Origin: Phoenix dactylifera
Lineage: Eukaryota > Streptophyta > Magnoliopsida > Arecales > Arecaceae
Length of the DNA: 64,000 nucleotides
Assembly (NCBI RefSeq): GCF_009389715.1
Contig: NW_024067695.1
Coordinates: 558,001 to 622,000 of the forward strand
Direction: 5' to 3'
The notes under the pieces are model-generated. The model saw nothing but the letters and a program-made list of their open reading frames with translations, ran no database searches and was not told the DNA's origin. A program made the translations under genes and the position numbers. Positions 54,520 through 64,000 of this stretch are shown here, one piece after another; the stretch's first letter is position 1, and every line of letters starts with the position of its first letter.

Positions 54520-57297
54520 AATTTATCAGATGTGTCCGAAAAGATATCATTAGCCCACGTTAGTTGGCAGCATCGTCCACGCCCAATTGAATATGCCGAC
54601 AGGGTTCGAACCGTTAGCTGGAGGTACGCTGAGGTCGAAAATTGTAACGGGAATCCAATAACTCCCTAATGAATCTAATAACCTATGGCATTCAGCAATT
54701 GGATCCAAAAAAATATTGCCTGATAAGTGATAACTAATTGGGTTAAACTTACGTAATCTAAAATTGAAATTTGAAGTAAAATTTGGATTGGTGTGCGTGC
54801 GTGTGGGAAAGTAATATTTATTTGGAAATTCCATGTCCCAAACTCCCATCAAGCTTTCCTATGATCTACCAAAGTATGGTCTACAAAAGTTGGAAATCAA
54901 GCAAAATGGTTGCTTTCTTCTCACCCAGTACGTGAAAATGGTGATATACTTGAAAACGTTACAGACAAATATTGATGAAATTTAAGATGTTTTATTGCTG
55001 AAATTGCAATTGGATCGTTAAGTTTGACTAGTAGAATCTTCAAAAAAGACATTTCGAAAAGTAGTGCTGGATTGTGCACGAAATAAGATCTGTTGTGCGG
55101 TAAGCCATACATTGCTCTGGTTTTCTGGTGGAGGTGAAAAGTCTTACACAAGCTTATGCTGTTAGGCACATAGGAGCATTGAATTATTAGCAGGTTCCTC
55201 AGTTTCTTGGAAGTCGAGGCCTGCAATTCAAGAGCAACTGCTTTAGTTTCTATGTTTCCCATGGGTCATGCGGGTTACATTTTGCACCAGTTATTTGCAA
55301 TTTAATCATATTGACTGGTAGAAGACAAGATCATTATTTCAATCTTTCGAAATCTGCAGTTTCACAAGCTGTCCTGTTTGTTGTTCTTGACCCGAAAAAT
55401 AAAATACTTCGAAGTTAGACACGACAACAAGCAAACTAACATAGCAGAAACATAGAAAGTGGTAAAATAAAAAATAAGGACATATGCGGTTAGAGAAGTT
55501 GGGCTCTCGATTGGGCATAGAAATGATCCGTACTCCAGCTATTTGGTTAGAGGAGTCTCCTTTGGCCATTCACATTCCTATTTCGGAGAAGAGTAGGAAT
55601 GCTCCAATTCTTCAAAATTCAATTCTTGCTTTCCTTCCGTTATTTTACTTAAACAATATAATTTTCCAAAAATATCTTCTTATTTAATTAATTTTTCAAA
55701 AAATACCTCAATCGGTTATTTCGATTCTAGTTATGAATCAAAGGCATCGGAGAATATAGTCTTTTGGATTCCCATTCATGTCTATTCCAATGTTCCTCGC
55801 AAACCATACATACGAACTTCTATACAGAAACGCTATGAGCATTAGGCGAGAGCAGAATCTTCTTGACATGGTAGCGCTTTTCCTAACCAAAAAGGTTAAC
55901 ATCTTAACATGCTGTCATTATATCGCTCAATTTTGAGTATAACATGTGGGCTAGCACACCAAACCTCTTGCTGCTCTACTTCAACGAGCTGTCTTCTCCA
56001 ATGTCCATCCATGGTATTCTAATAATCACTTTCTTAGAATCACAAGCATTCATGAACAAAAAATTCACTAATCCCAATCAATAATGTCTGTAATCCGTGT
56101 TTGCTTGGATTTTAACAATCTTAAGGTGATGTACCAAGAGGATTCTGCCTCTATCCATAAGACCTCTCCGTATCTGCATGATTCTTCCCCATAAAATATG
56201 CTAGAAAAGAGATTGTGTAAATTATTCAACAGAGTAAAAACATTACAAACTGAATAATTTGATGTATAATGACATACCCGGACGACAAGCTATTGTACAT
56301 TTGGAAAGCTCTTGACCAACAAAGACAACCAAAGCAATAAAAAAATTGAACGGTAACGAGAGGAGGGATAAATGCGAGAAACTATCTCAATCAAAATAAT
56401 TTTATGCATAATAATATTGGTGATATGTACCTTCAGCCATAATTATTTAAATATTTGGTTAGAATATATCTACAAGAAGACTTTAGAAAGAAAGAGCCTT
56501 CTAAGCCATGCCTCCATAAAAGCCATAAAATCGTCGGATATCATAGGCTAAAAAATAGACTAGACTAGGGACCTAAATAACTAAAACATCGTCAGTTTTC
56601 TTTCATCAAGAAAACTAGCTTAGGCGTAACTAAATTTTGGTGGATGGATAGTTATCTACCATCCAAAGTTATCCAGCAACTAAACTATATCAGCCACATA
56701 GAAATGTGTCCAACAATAAGGACATTAAACATGACTAGAAACCAAGTAATACTGCAGTTGATATGTTCAGACTTCAGATGATGGATGACCAAACCAACCT
56801 CGGGGCAAACGCTACACAAAATGGCAGCAGTATAGCATTTCCCCACAGCCTTGGAAGAGATCCTTCAGAAGCTGGACCAGCTTGTTAGCTTGATCATCGC
56901 CCTCATCCTCACTGGAATCATCACAGACTAGGTATATATGCAAGTATTCTCTAGAGGCATGGTGGAAGCTTATAGTAACTGATGGCATATTATCTTCAGA
57001 TGCCTCACCTTGATGCAACAATCCGCCCTTCAAATTCCGCTGAAACTGATGGCATGCACTTGCCCAGCTCCAGTTTGTACGGAGGCAGAAGAAGATATAC
57101 GGAGGGACTTGGTAACAGCTGGCCCCCTTGTTCAAGATCTATAGCTCTTTGATGCCCTTCTTGATCAATGACAGGAGAAAATTACTTGGGTCTTGGTTGG
57201 TTGAGGGAATGGCTTCCATTCTCTCATGGCCACCTCTCCTTCAGTCTTGAAGGTCATCTCTCCTTTCTGAGCAGAGTGAAATGCTACGTTCGTCAAT
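54520..57297. other. Spacer, no recognised gene
   Basis: Mostly AT-rich. A 107-codon minus-strand frame at 56812-57135 has some protein-like composition (DDSSEDEGDDQANKLVQLLK) but no start context, family match or neighbouring exon that I could confirm. An upstream in-frame sequence continues to about 57200. Confidence 0.35.
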
Positions 57298-57300
57298 GTA

Positions 57301-58331
57301 CACTACCAGAAAACACGCGTATAGTGACGGAGCTTTCCGTCACTATACCGTGTTTCCGGTTACTAATATGGAATTTGTGACCGGAGCTCCCGTCACTGAC
57401 TTCGTTACAAAAACACGCGTCGCTAAATTCTCCGTGACGGCGGCGATTCCCGTCACTAACCTCCGTGACAGAACCGCCGTCACTAAGCCGTTACAAATTC
57501 AAGAATTAAATATTTAAGAAATTATGTATTTTCCGTCACTATCCAGTTGCGGAGTTAGTGACGAAGGCAACTTGGTCACTGATTTTGTCACAGAATGCGG
57601 TCACAAGTTTGTTCACTAATCTGTCACGACCTTTAGTGACAGATTTAGTCGTCACAGACATGGTCACACATTTTGTCACTACATTTGTCATTAATCCCGT
57701 CACTGACCTAGTGATAAGTTTACGGTCACTAATTGGTTACAAACGCGCTGAGCAAAATCAATTTTTATTGACCAAAATCCTGTCACTAAGTTATGACTGC
57801 TCGTCACAATAGTTGGTAAACAATTTAGTAACCAAAATTTAGAGAGCGATTGGAATTTGGATTATCGAAGAAATTTGGGCGGAACGGCGGGCACACTTAG
57901 TTTCATTTTGGATATTCCTCCTTTTATTTTTTCTTTTAATTTAGGTTTACTCAAAAATAATATTTTTAATATTTTTGGAATTAAAAATTAAATTTGGTGA
58001 CAGAAATTTTTGTCAATAATCTGTTACTGCCAAAAATAATCTTTTAAAAATTTATAAATACTAGGGTTACTATATTTGTGACGGCTGCATTTGTCACTGT
58101 CTGGTTGCAATTTTGGTTATCATATTGCTGACAGATACCCCGTCACTATGATGGTCACTAAGGTTTGGCGCCCATCCTACCCGCACATTCTGTGACCGGT
58201 CTGTCACTAAACGGTCACTAAGTTTACACCACGGTGATCAAATTTCTGTCGGTCACTAATCCGTCATAAATAGTAACTGATAACGGTCCGTCACTAATTT
58301 CCCGTCACTATACGCGTGTTTTCTGGTAGTG
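57301..58331. mobile_element. Non-autonomous CACTA (En/Spm-type) transposon, complete
   Basis: The element is 1031 bp, with perfect 30-bp terminal inverted repeats that start CACTACCAGAAAACACGCGT and continue ATAGTGACGG. It is flanked by the 3-bp target duplication GTA (57298-57300 and 58332-58334), as CACTA elements make. Direct and inverted GTCACTAA/CCGTCACT words crowd the outer 500 bp on the left and 300 bp on the right; these are the expected subterminal transposase-binding sites. The middle (about 57840-58010) is AT-rich. It has no transposase frame, so it needs an autonomous relative elsewhere. Confidence 0.96.
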
Positions 58332-58334
58332 GTA

Positions 58335-58862
58335 TAGGAACAACTGAAAAAAGTCGGCTGGGAATTCAAGCAGCAAATTTGTGAGACCAAACAAGACCAC
58401 ACAAACCACCAAGGCAATGGAAAAGGTCCCCATAATTTGGCATGTCTCTCCACAGTGGAGAGCTTCATGGTTTGAGCTTCGGTGGTGGCTCCCCACCACA
58501 ATTCTCTCTTCTCTCCACCCAAGATAAACAAAAAAAATGGAAATATGATAATAGCCAATGATCAAATGTGCTTTATGATATCTAATATAGCTTTTTTGGA
58601 ATTGATCCTCCGTCACCAAACATATAGAATACATCGAGTTCATGCATTTGCTGGACAGGGAGTTCTCATAAGAGTATGCTTTCATCAGCTTCTCTTCTTT
58701 TCTGACTTCAGGAATGCCTGCTTTACTAGGTTACCTTAAAACTATGGTAAAGTTCATATACATGTTAGTTCAATGCGTCCAAGAGCCTCCTGTACAGATC
58801 TCATATTTTGGGTCCAATGCGTCTCGAGGGGCTCGATGCTTCCAAAAATAGAAAAGCTCCTC
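58335..58862. other. Spacer between the CACTA element and the MITE
   Basis: No gene recognised. Open frames on the minus strand (58308-58685) run into the element's end and are not convincing. Confidence 0.4.
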
Positions 58863-59061
58863 CAGGAGCGGCTCAAAGTATTTGGAGACCTAAGATTGTT
58901 TTGTCTTTGAAGCCTTTTTTATAGTGGGCCAGCTTAAGGCAAACTTACAGGAAAGTATTTTTTCTTTCTATTTTGTCATTGAGGCCTTTTCTGTGGTAAA
59001 CTTTCTTTGAGCTGGGGCCTTAGGCGACTGCTTCAGTCGCTTAAGGGTTGGGTCGACCCTG
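58863..59061. mobile_element. hAT-type MITE, copy 2, with 8-bp target duplication
   Basis: This 199-bp element begins CAGGAGCGGCTCAA and ends with the inverse of CAGGGTCGACCCAA (11 of 14 matching). The 8-bp repeat AGCTCCTC lies on both sides (58855-58862 and 59062-59069), as hAT insertion gives. The interior matches copy 1 at 5259-5488 (CTTTCTATTTTGTC, CCTTAGGCGACTGC, CTTAAGGGTTGGG). No coding capacity. Confidence 0.9.
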
Positions 59062-59083
59062 AGCTCCTCCTCTTATTCATTTT

Positions 59084-61402
59084 TGTCAAGCCCCGAACCC
59101 ATCACCCGGGTCCGGTACGTGACCGGCCGCATGAGCCCTAGAGCAGTGCCCTAAAGATCATGCAAGGCCTAAGATAAACAAATAATTTCAATAATTCCAT
59201 AAATGCCAAAATTAATGATTTATGAAATTAAATCAAATCCAACCAAAATGTACGGAATTATTACATAATTTTCCAATGTCCATAAACAAAAGATAAATTA
59301 ACTTCTATCTATCTAGCAGTCAGACTCCATGCTGATCTCATTTCTCGTCCCACCCAATGGACTCTACAAATCCAGTGCCTCTGAAAAAGAAAGTAAGAGT
59401 AATATGAGCTTTTCCAGCCTAGTAAGAATCCCAACAGCCACACACAGTAATAATAATAAAATGATCAAAATATCAAAATAATATCATTTCATCATTTCAA
59501 AGGCTCAACAAATAGCAAATATAAGTAACCATTTCATACACATAAATCATTTTTTTCACATTATGTGATCAATTCCCGTATTACTCTGATTTCCAAGTTT
59601 TCAGACTTTTTCACTTCTGGCATTGGACTAACCAAGTTCATGTCCCAGTCCAAGACTGCACAAATCCCACGCATAAGCTCGTGGCAGCTATCCCATGCGT
59701 AAGCCCGTGGAGGCTATTCTACGCATAAGCTCGTAGAGGCTATCCCACGCGTAAGCCCGTGGAGGCTATCCTACGCATAAGCTCGTAGAGGCTATCCCAT
59801 GACAAGGTTAGTCCAACCCATTTTACATGTCTAGTTTTACATGTTTAATCAAATTCCAATCACATCACATATTTTCATAATTTCTCAAAAATATGTTAAT
59901 TCTTTCTAATTTAATTATTTCAATATTTTCATAGCAATCAAAATGCATATCTCATATGTGTCATACAAGCTCATAAAACAAATAGCAACATACTGATAAA
60001 ATATATCCAACGATAAATCCAATATATGCATAAATAAAAGTGCTCAGATGTAGGAATTTTTACCGAAATTATAGACTGACTCAATCACGGATCCGAGTCA
60101 CAACCTACTTGCTGGGTGCTGACTTCCCTGATCAAAATCTCCTGGCTCCGCTGACTCTTCCTCTACAACATCAATTATAGTTCACAACTAAATTATTTAA
60201 TATTTAAATATTCTAAACTATAATTCATATCTACTATGGGGTCCATCACCAGGTCCCCAAACATCTCAATCCCTCCAAATCTAGGGCAGTCGGGGTGGCC
60301 CGACTCCCACCCTTATACCACCGGCCTATGTCGTCGCCAGCCGTGGCCGCTGCCACGCCGGCGACGATGGCCGGTCCCGACGGAAAGACCAAAAGGAGGG
60401 TGAACGAGAGAGAAGGGAATAAGACTCTTCTCTCTTCACAGATAGGGGTATATCTCCCCTTCCCCAATTCTTGGTTCAAGGGCAGCAGCAGCCACCTGCC
60501 TAACCCTCGGCCACCACCCTCCCGACCCTCGGTCATCACTGGCCGAACCATCGTCGGCCGCCTTTGCTGCAGTCGCCGGCGATGGTGGCCGGCCAAAGAA
60601 AGAGGGGAGAGAAGATCCCTCTTCTTCTCCTTCCCTTAGAACTGAAAGGGGTTTTTTCTCTCCCCCCCCCCCTCTCCTTCTCGATCACTGATAGAAGGCC
60701 CGCACGGACCCTCACAGCCACCGTGATGGTGGCTCTGCTTCCCACCCGACAACACCCAGCCGCCGTCGTCGCCGGCCGGCGGCGAACCGACGAGAGGGAG
60801 AGAGGAAGAGGGTGGAACCACGAGAGAAAGCCCTCGGTCCACCATCCCTGTCCACAACAAATCCTAGGAATTCATCTCCAACCCTCACACAGATCCGATC
60901 AACCCCCTTCCCGCCATGGATCTCGGCCATCCCGGCGACCGACAGCGGCCAAAAATCCGAAAGAGAGAAGCCGAAATAGGGGTACCCTATTTCGGACTCT
61001 TTCTCGACGATCCGACAACCAAAATCCCACCCACAACCCCAAAAAAAAAACCAAACAATGAAGCGCAAGAGGGCTTACCTCAGTCCGACGGGTTGCTCTG
61101 GCGACTTTCCGGCGAGGAATCGGAGGAGGGGTCTTGGCTTTTCACGCACGGATCCGAGACTTCTTCTCCCAATTTGTGGGGGATCTTCACCGAGGGAGGG
61201 AAAAGTTTCCGGCTTCCTTCGCGGCCGGCCGGTTCCTCTCTCCGGCGCTCGTCTCTCCGGCGAGCCCTCTCCAACGCCGCCGCCCCCCTTCACCCTTCTT
61301 CTTCCACGATCGTTCCTAGGGCACGATCGTAATAAGGGGGATGGGCCCGGTCTTTTCGGGCCGGCCCGTCCGCCCTTTCCTCTTTTTTTTTGGGTTTTTA
61401 CA
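59084..61402. mobile_element. Solo LTR of a Ty3/gypsy-like retrotransposon
   Basis: The 2319-bp unit runs from TGTCAAGCCCCGAACCC to GGGTTTTTACA (TG...CA ends). The 5-bp target duplication ATTTT sits at 59079-59083 and 61403-61407. No second LTR, primer-binding site or polyprotein is inside, so it is the product of recombination between two LTRs. The left half is AT-rich with a 26-bp minisatellite; the right half (60240-61330) is GC-rich with promoter-like sequence. Long LTRs of this style suggest a Tekay/Del-like chromovirus, but that is inference. Open frames inside are chance GC-rich frames. Confidence 0.93.
59666..59795. repeat. 26-bp minisatellite with alternating unit types, in the solo LTR
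   Basis: Five complete units: type A (CCCACGCATAAGCTCGTGG or CCCATGCGTAAGCCCGTGG, etc.) and type B (CTACGCATAAGCTCGTAG). The order is A, A, B, A, B, and each unit ends in GGCTAT or AGCTAT. Each unit contains a 5-bp inverted repeat around an 8-bp loop. Confidence 0.95.
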
Positions 61403-61429
61403 ATTTTTCTCTACATCGATTTTCTATTG

Positions 61430-62105
61430 CGGGCCCTCCGCATCCTTCCTCACCTGGCACTCGACACTCAGTATCGGTAGCCTCCGCTGCGTCTTCGGTC
61501 ACGATGGTCGTGAAACAATTACTGGCGGCGATTTCGCCTACCTCCATCACTTACACCCTGTCCACCATCTTGAAGCCCCCCTTCGCTGCAGCGTTTATAT
61601 GCTTGTGGAGCATGATAAGATTATGGGTTCCTCATCTCGATATGACCACTAACTCCCACGAGCCGAGCATCCTAATTGTCAAATACGATTGTCCACATAA
61701 AACATTATCTGCAGATTTCATCTTTCTTATCTTATGAAATTTCGAGTTAGCGTCGAAAATAGCTTATTCGAGAACAGCAAGAGGGCATTCGAGAGCAGCT
61801 ACTTCTCCTTCTCTTTCCGCATATACATTGTATGTTCTTGTTCGCACAACAATTTGAATATTTGCATATACTTCTATACGGATTTACATGCGTATAAATG
61901 TTATATGCGATCTCCGCATCCTTAATCGCATAGGTCCGCATATACATGTTAACATCCGCATAGAATATTATGCACACTAAGAATTTCTTCCGCATAACAT
62001 ACCTATGTGGATCCATATCGATAGATATTTTATGAACGTACTGCATCTTTACACGGAGAGTCCGCATATTATTTCCATACGTCAAGGCAGAAATTTTATG
62101 TAGTG
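61430..62105. mobile_element. Possible CACTA-like element, right end only
   Basis: The right end reads CAGAAATTTTATGTAGTG (62088-62105), whose reverse complement begins CACTACATAAAATTTCTG, CACTA-like. The preceding 650 bp carry many TCCGCATA/TATGCGGA words on both strands, like subterminal repeats. The left end was not found, so this may be a truncated element or a different superfamily. Confidence 0.4.
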
Positions 62106-64000
62106 CAGATGTTTTTACTTTTTACGCACATATCTGCATTAATTTCTGTGCAGATATTTCAAAGAGTATTTTATCTCGATGATTTGCATTTGTCCATTTG
62201 CTTGGATGGACCTTCAGTTTCCTACTGGTGACCAAAAGCTTCATTAATTAGCATAGATTTATTTTGGAGTATAAACCAATTAATTTGCACCATCTTTCTA
62301 TGAATTTTCATAGTATGATCATCGATACCAACCATAATATTTTGAAGAATTGATCCAAAGGAACAAAAAAAAAAAGAGAAAGGAAAAGGGATTTTTGGAG
62401 GGAACCATCCAAAGAATAGAATGACCATACAACCTTTTACTGCTACTTGTGTACCATTATGATCAAAATTTTAATATTCCACAAAAGCTTCTCGTAACCA
62501 TAAAATTTTTCCTTTGGTCTCCCTTTAGTTGCAGGTTGACATGATATCAGATTGTTGCTTGCCGCCATGGGATTGTCTGCTACATTTTTCGATAAAAACT
62601 TATGCAGGCGACAAAACGAACATTTTTACCAGATGGTAAAATCATATGTAGCACCACTATTCACGACAACCATTTTTTTTATCCATCATTTGTAATAATC
62701 GATTCGAACAATCTTGTTTTTTTTTCTTAAGAATATTGTGCCGTGTATGATATGGACATTATAAGCAGTTTTGCGTAATGCTTATCATACGCTGTTATCG
62801 TGATATCACATTTGTTGCTTTCTTGAACGTATGTCCATTTCCTCCTCAGACTCCATGAAGAAATATTTGAATTATGGGTCTGTTGGAAAACCCATGCTTC
62901 TTTGCTAGTATCCAACCAATCACAGCCAATGGCAGATGCTATAATCTTATTGGTCTGAAAGAAATCCATGCATACTTTACTCCAAAATCCTATTGGGTTG
63001 GATTCAAGTCTATCATAGATGCACATTGGGCCTGACCTAAATATCTCAAGTCCAAAATAATTCACATGCGGTCCTTGGCTGAAAGAAAATTCATATGCGA
63101 TCCAAACCACTCCCTTAAATCGGTCAAGTCATGGCTCCAAATCTTTCATATCCATTCTAGAATCAATTTGACCCTCTTGCAACCCTAATCCAAGGGATGT
63201 ACTTGGATCCCCTCCTACATGTGCCACCTAAAAGGAGCGCACGCAAGTATATGGCAAAAAATGACAGGTACAGAGGCAATGGGCCCTCGCTACCCATGGC
63301 ATCCAAGAAAGCCTTGAAGCCAAGCCATATTAAATTGTTCTTTTAGCTGAGGGCTTCTTTCACTTGCCTTCGCTGCAGCTCAAAGCCTGGATGGGTCTGG
63401 GTGCAGGTTCTGTCATGGATCATGTCGATGAGTGCTTTGGACTTCGCTTTTGTTTGTCGTGTGCCTCTCTCACCACCTCATGATATGAATAAACTAAAAG
63501 AACAGAAGTGGTGAAGGACTCCTGAGTGATTGCTTCCACCCTCAATGATTCATGAGGTGGGCCTTGAAATGGCTTCAGAAGCTTTGCATCGTACCAATGA
63601 AGACTTTGTGAGTCCCTTCGATTTGAGACGAGTTGGCGGTTTCCAGACGTAGGCACACCATCGCCACACCTCATCCCCTTGTTGTATGGACTCCTTGCCG
63701 CTATTTAACTGTGGAAGGAAGGGAATTAATGCCGAGTATCCGAGTCATTTCATGCTCATCTCTGGGTGGTCTTACCATCTTAGTTTGGGGAATTCAGGAC
63801 TGACCGAGTAAGATACAGTTTGACAGCTGATACTATTGATATTTGGGGAATCCAATTACCCATATACTATCATCATTCTTGAAATATAAAGATACTAACT
63901 TTTTTTTTTTTTGGCTCTTATGTGTACCCATAAAACCATAAAATAGTGAGAGTCTTTTTTTATTATTTTTTTATGGAAACTCTAGTTTGGCTTTTGTTTT
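62106..64000. other. Spacer to the end of the window
   Basis: No gene recognised. Minus-strand open frames at 62727-63110 and 63420-63674 have no known domain and no exon context. T-rich runs occur at about 62718-62728 and 63901-63912. Confidence 0.45.

Noticed and set aside
56812-57135. 107-codon minus-strand frame with an acidic stretch
   Set aside because: Not recognised as any family and no convincing exon partner. Mentioned in the spacer entry rather than called as a gene.
60246-61332. Several long open frames on both strands in the right half of the solo LTR
   Set aside because: They overlap in multiple frames on both strands in GC-rich sequence, lie inside a bounded LTR, and show no protein motif.
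62727-63110. 127-codon minus-strand frame near the window end
   Set aside because: No domain, no splice context, ordinary AT-rich composition. Probably chance or part of an unrecognised repeat.
1-64000. CRISPR arrays, operons, toxin-antitoxin or phage-like systems
   Set aside because: The gene structure is spliced plant nuclear DNA throughout. The tandem repeats present are minisatellites or microsatellites without spacer-repeat architecture.

Overview
The window is a stretch of nuclear plant DNA, probably from a monocot and perhaps a palm. Its five spliced genes have GT-AG introns and first exons that are often GC-rich, set in AT-rich spacer full of transposable elements. The monocot or palm call is inference from exon composition and repeat style, not from a diagnostic marker. 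Nothing prokaryotic, organellar, CRISPR-like or viral was seen, and no tRNA or rRNA gene was recognised.

Layout. 1362-13607 (+): a two-exon purine permease gene whose 11.1-kb intron holds a SINE-like sequence, a hAT-type MITE and a full-length antisense LINE (5601-12268). 15237-25614 (+): a three-exon protein kinase of the PEPKR2 type with a 9-kb intron full of repeats. 25615-30081: intergenic, with an LTR-like fragment. 30082-32172 (+): a two-exon family 61 glycosyltransferase, whose intron carries a tiny 5'-truncated LINE with an 11-bp target duplication. 33291-38535 (-): a four-exon Bet1-like Qc-SNARE. 38536-44567: intergenic, with a CACTA-type remnant and unrecognised ORF pieces. 44568-52326 (-): a four-exon GRAM-domain protein of the GEM-like family. 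52327-64000: no convincing gene, but a dense cluster of mobile DNA: a truncated LINE, a 1031-bp non-autonomous CACTA element with a 3-bp target duplication, a 199-bp hAT MITE with an 8-bp target duplication, and a 2.3-kb solo LTR with a 5-bp target duplication.

The five genes are unrelated housekeeping or cell-biology genes (transport, signalling, Golgi glycosylation, vesicle fusion, membrane-lipid or hormone response) and form no operon or obvious cluster. I found no previously undescribed multi-gene system. The best leads are small-scale: a 26-bp minisatellite inside the solo LTR whose units keep a hairpin stem through paired base changes; a nearly intact LINE with ATGA-overlapping ORFs and a collagen-like, Z-DNA-prone ORF1; a T20G28 homopolymer junction; and several segmental duplications, one of which copies the stop codon and 3' end of the purine permease.
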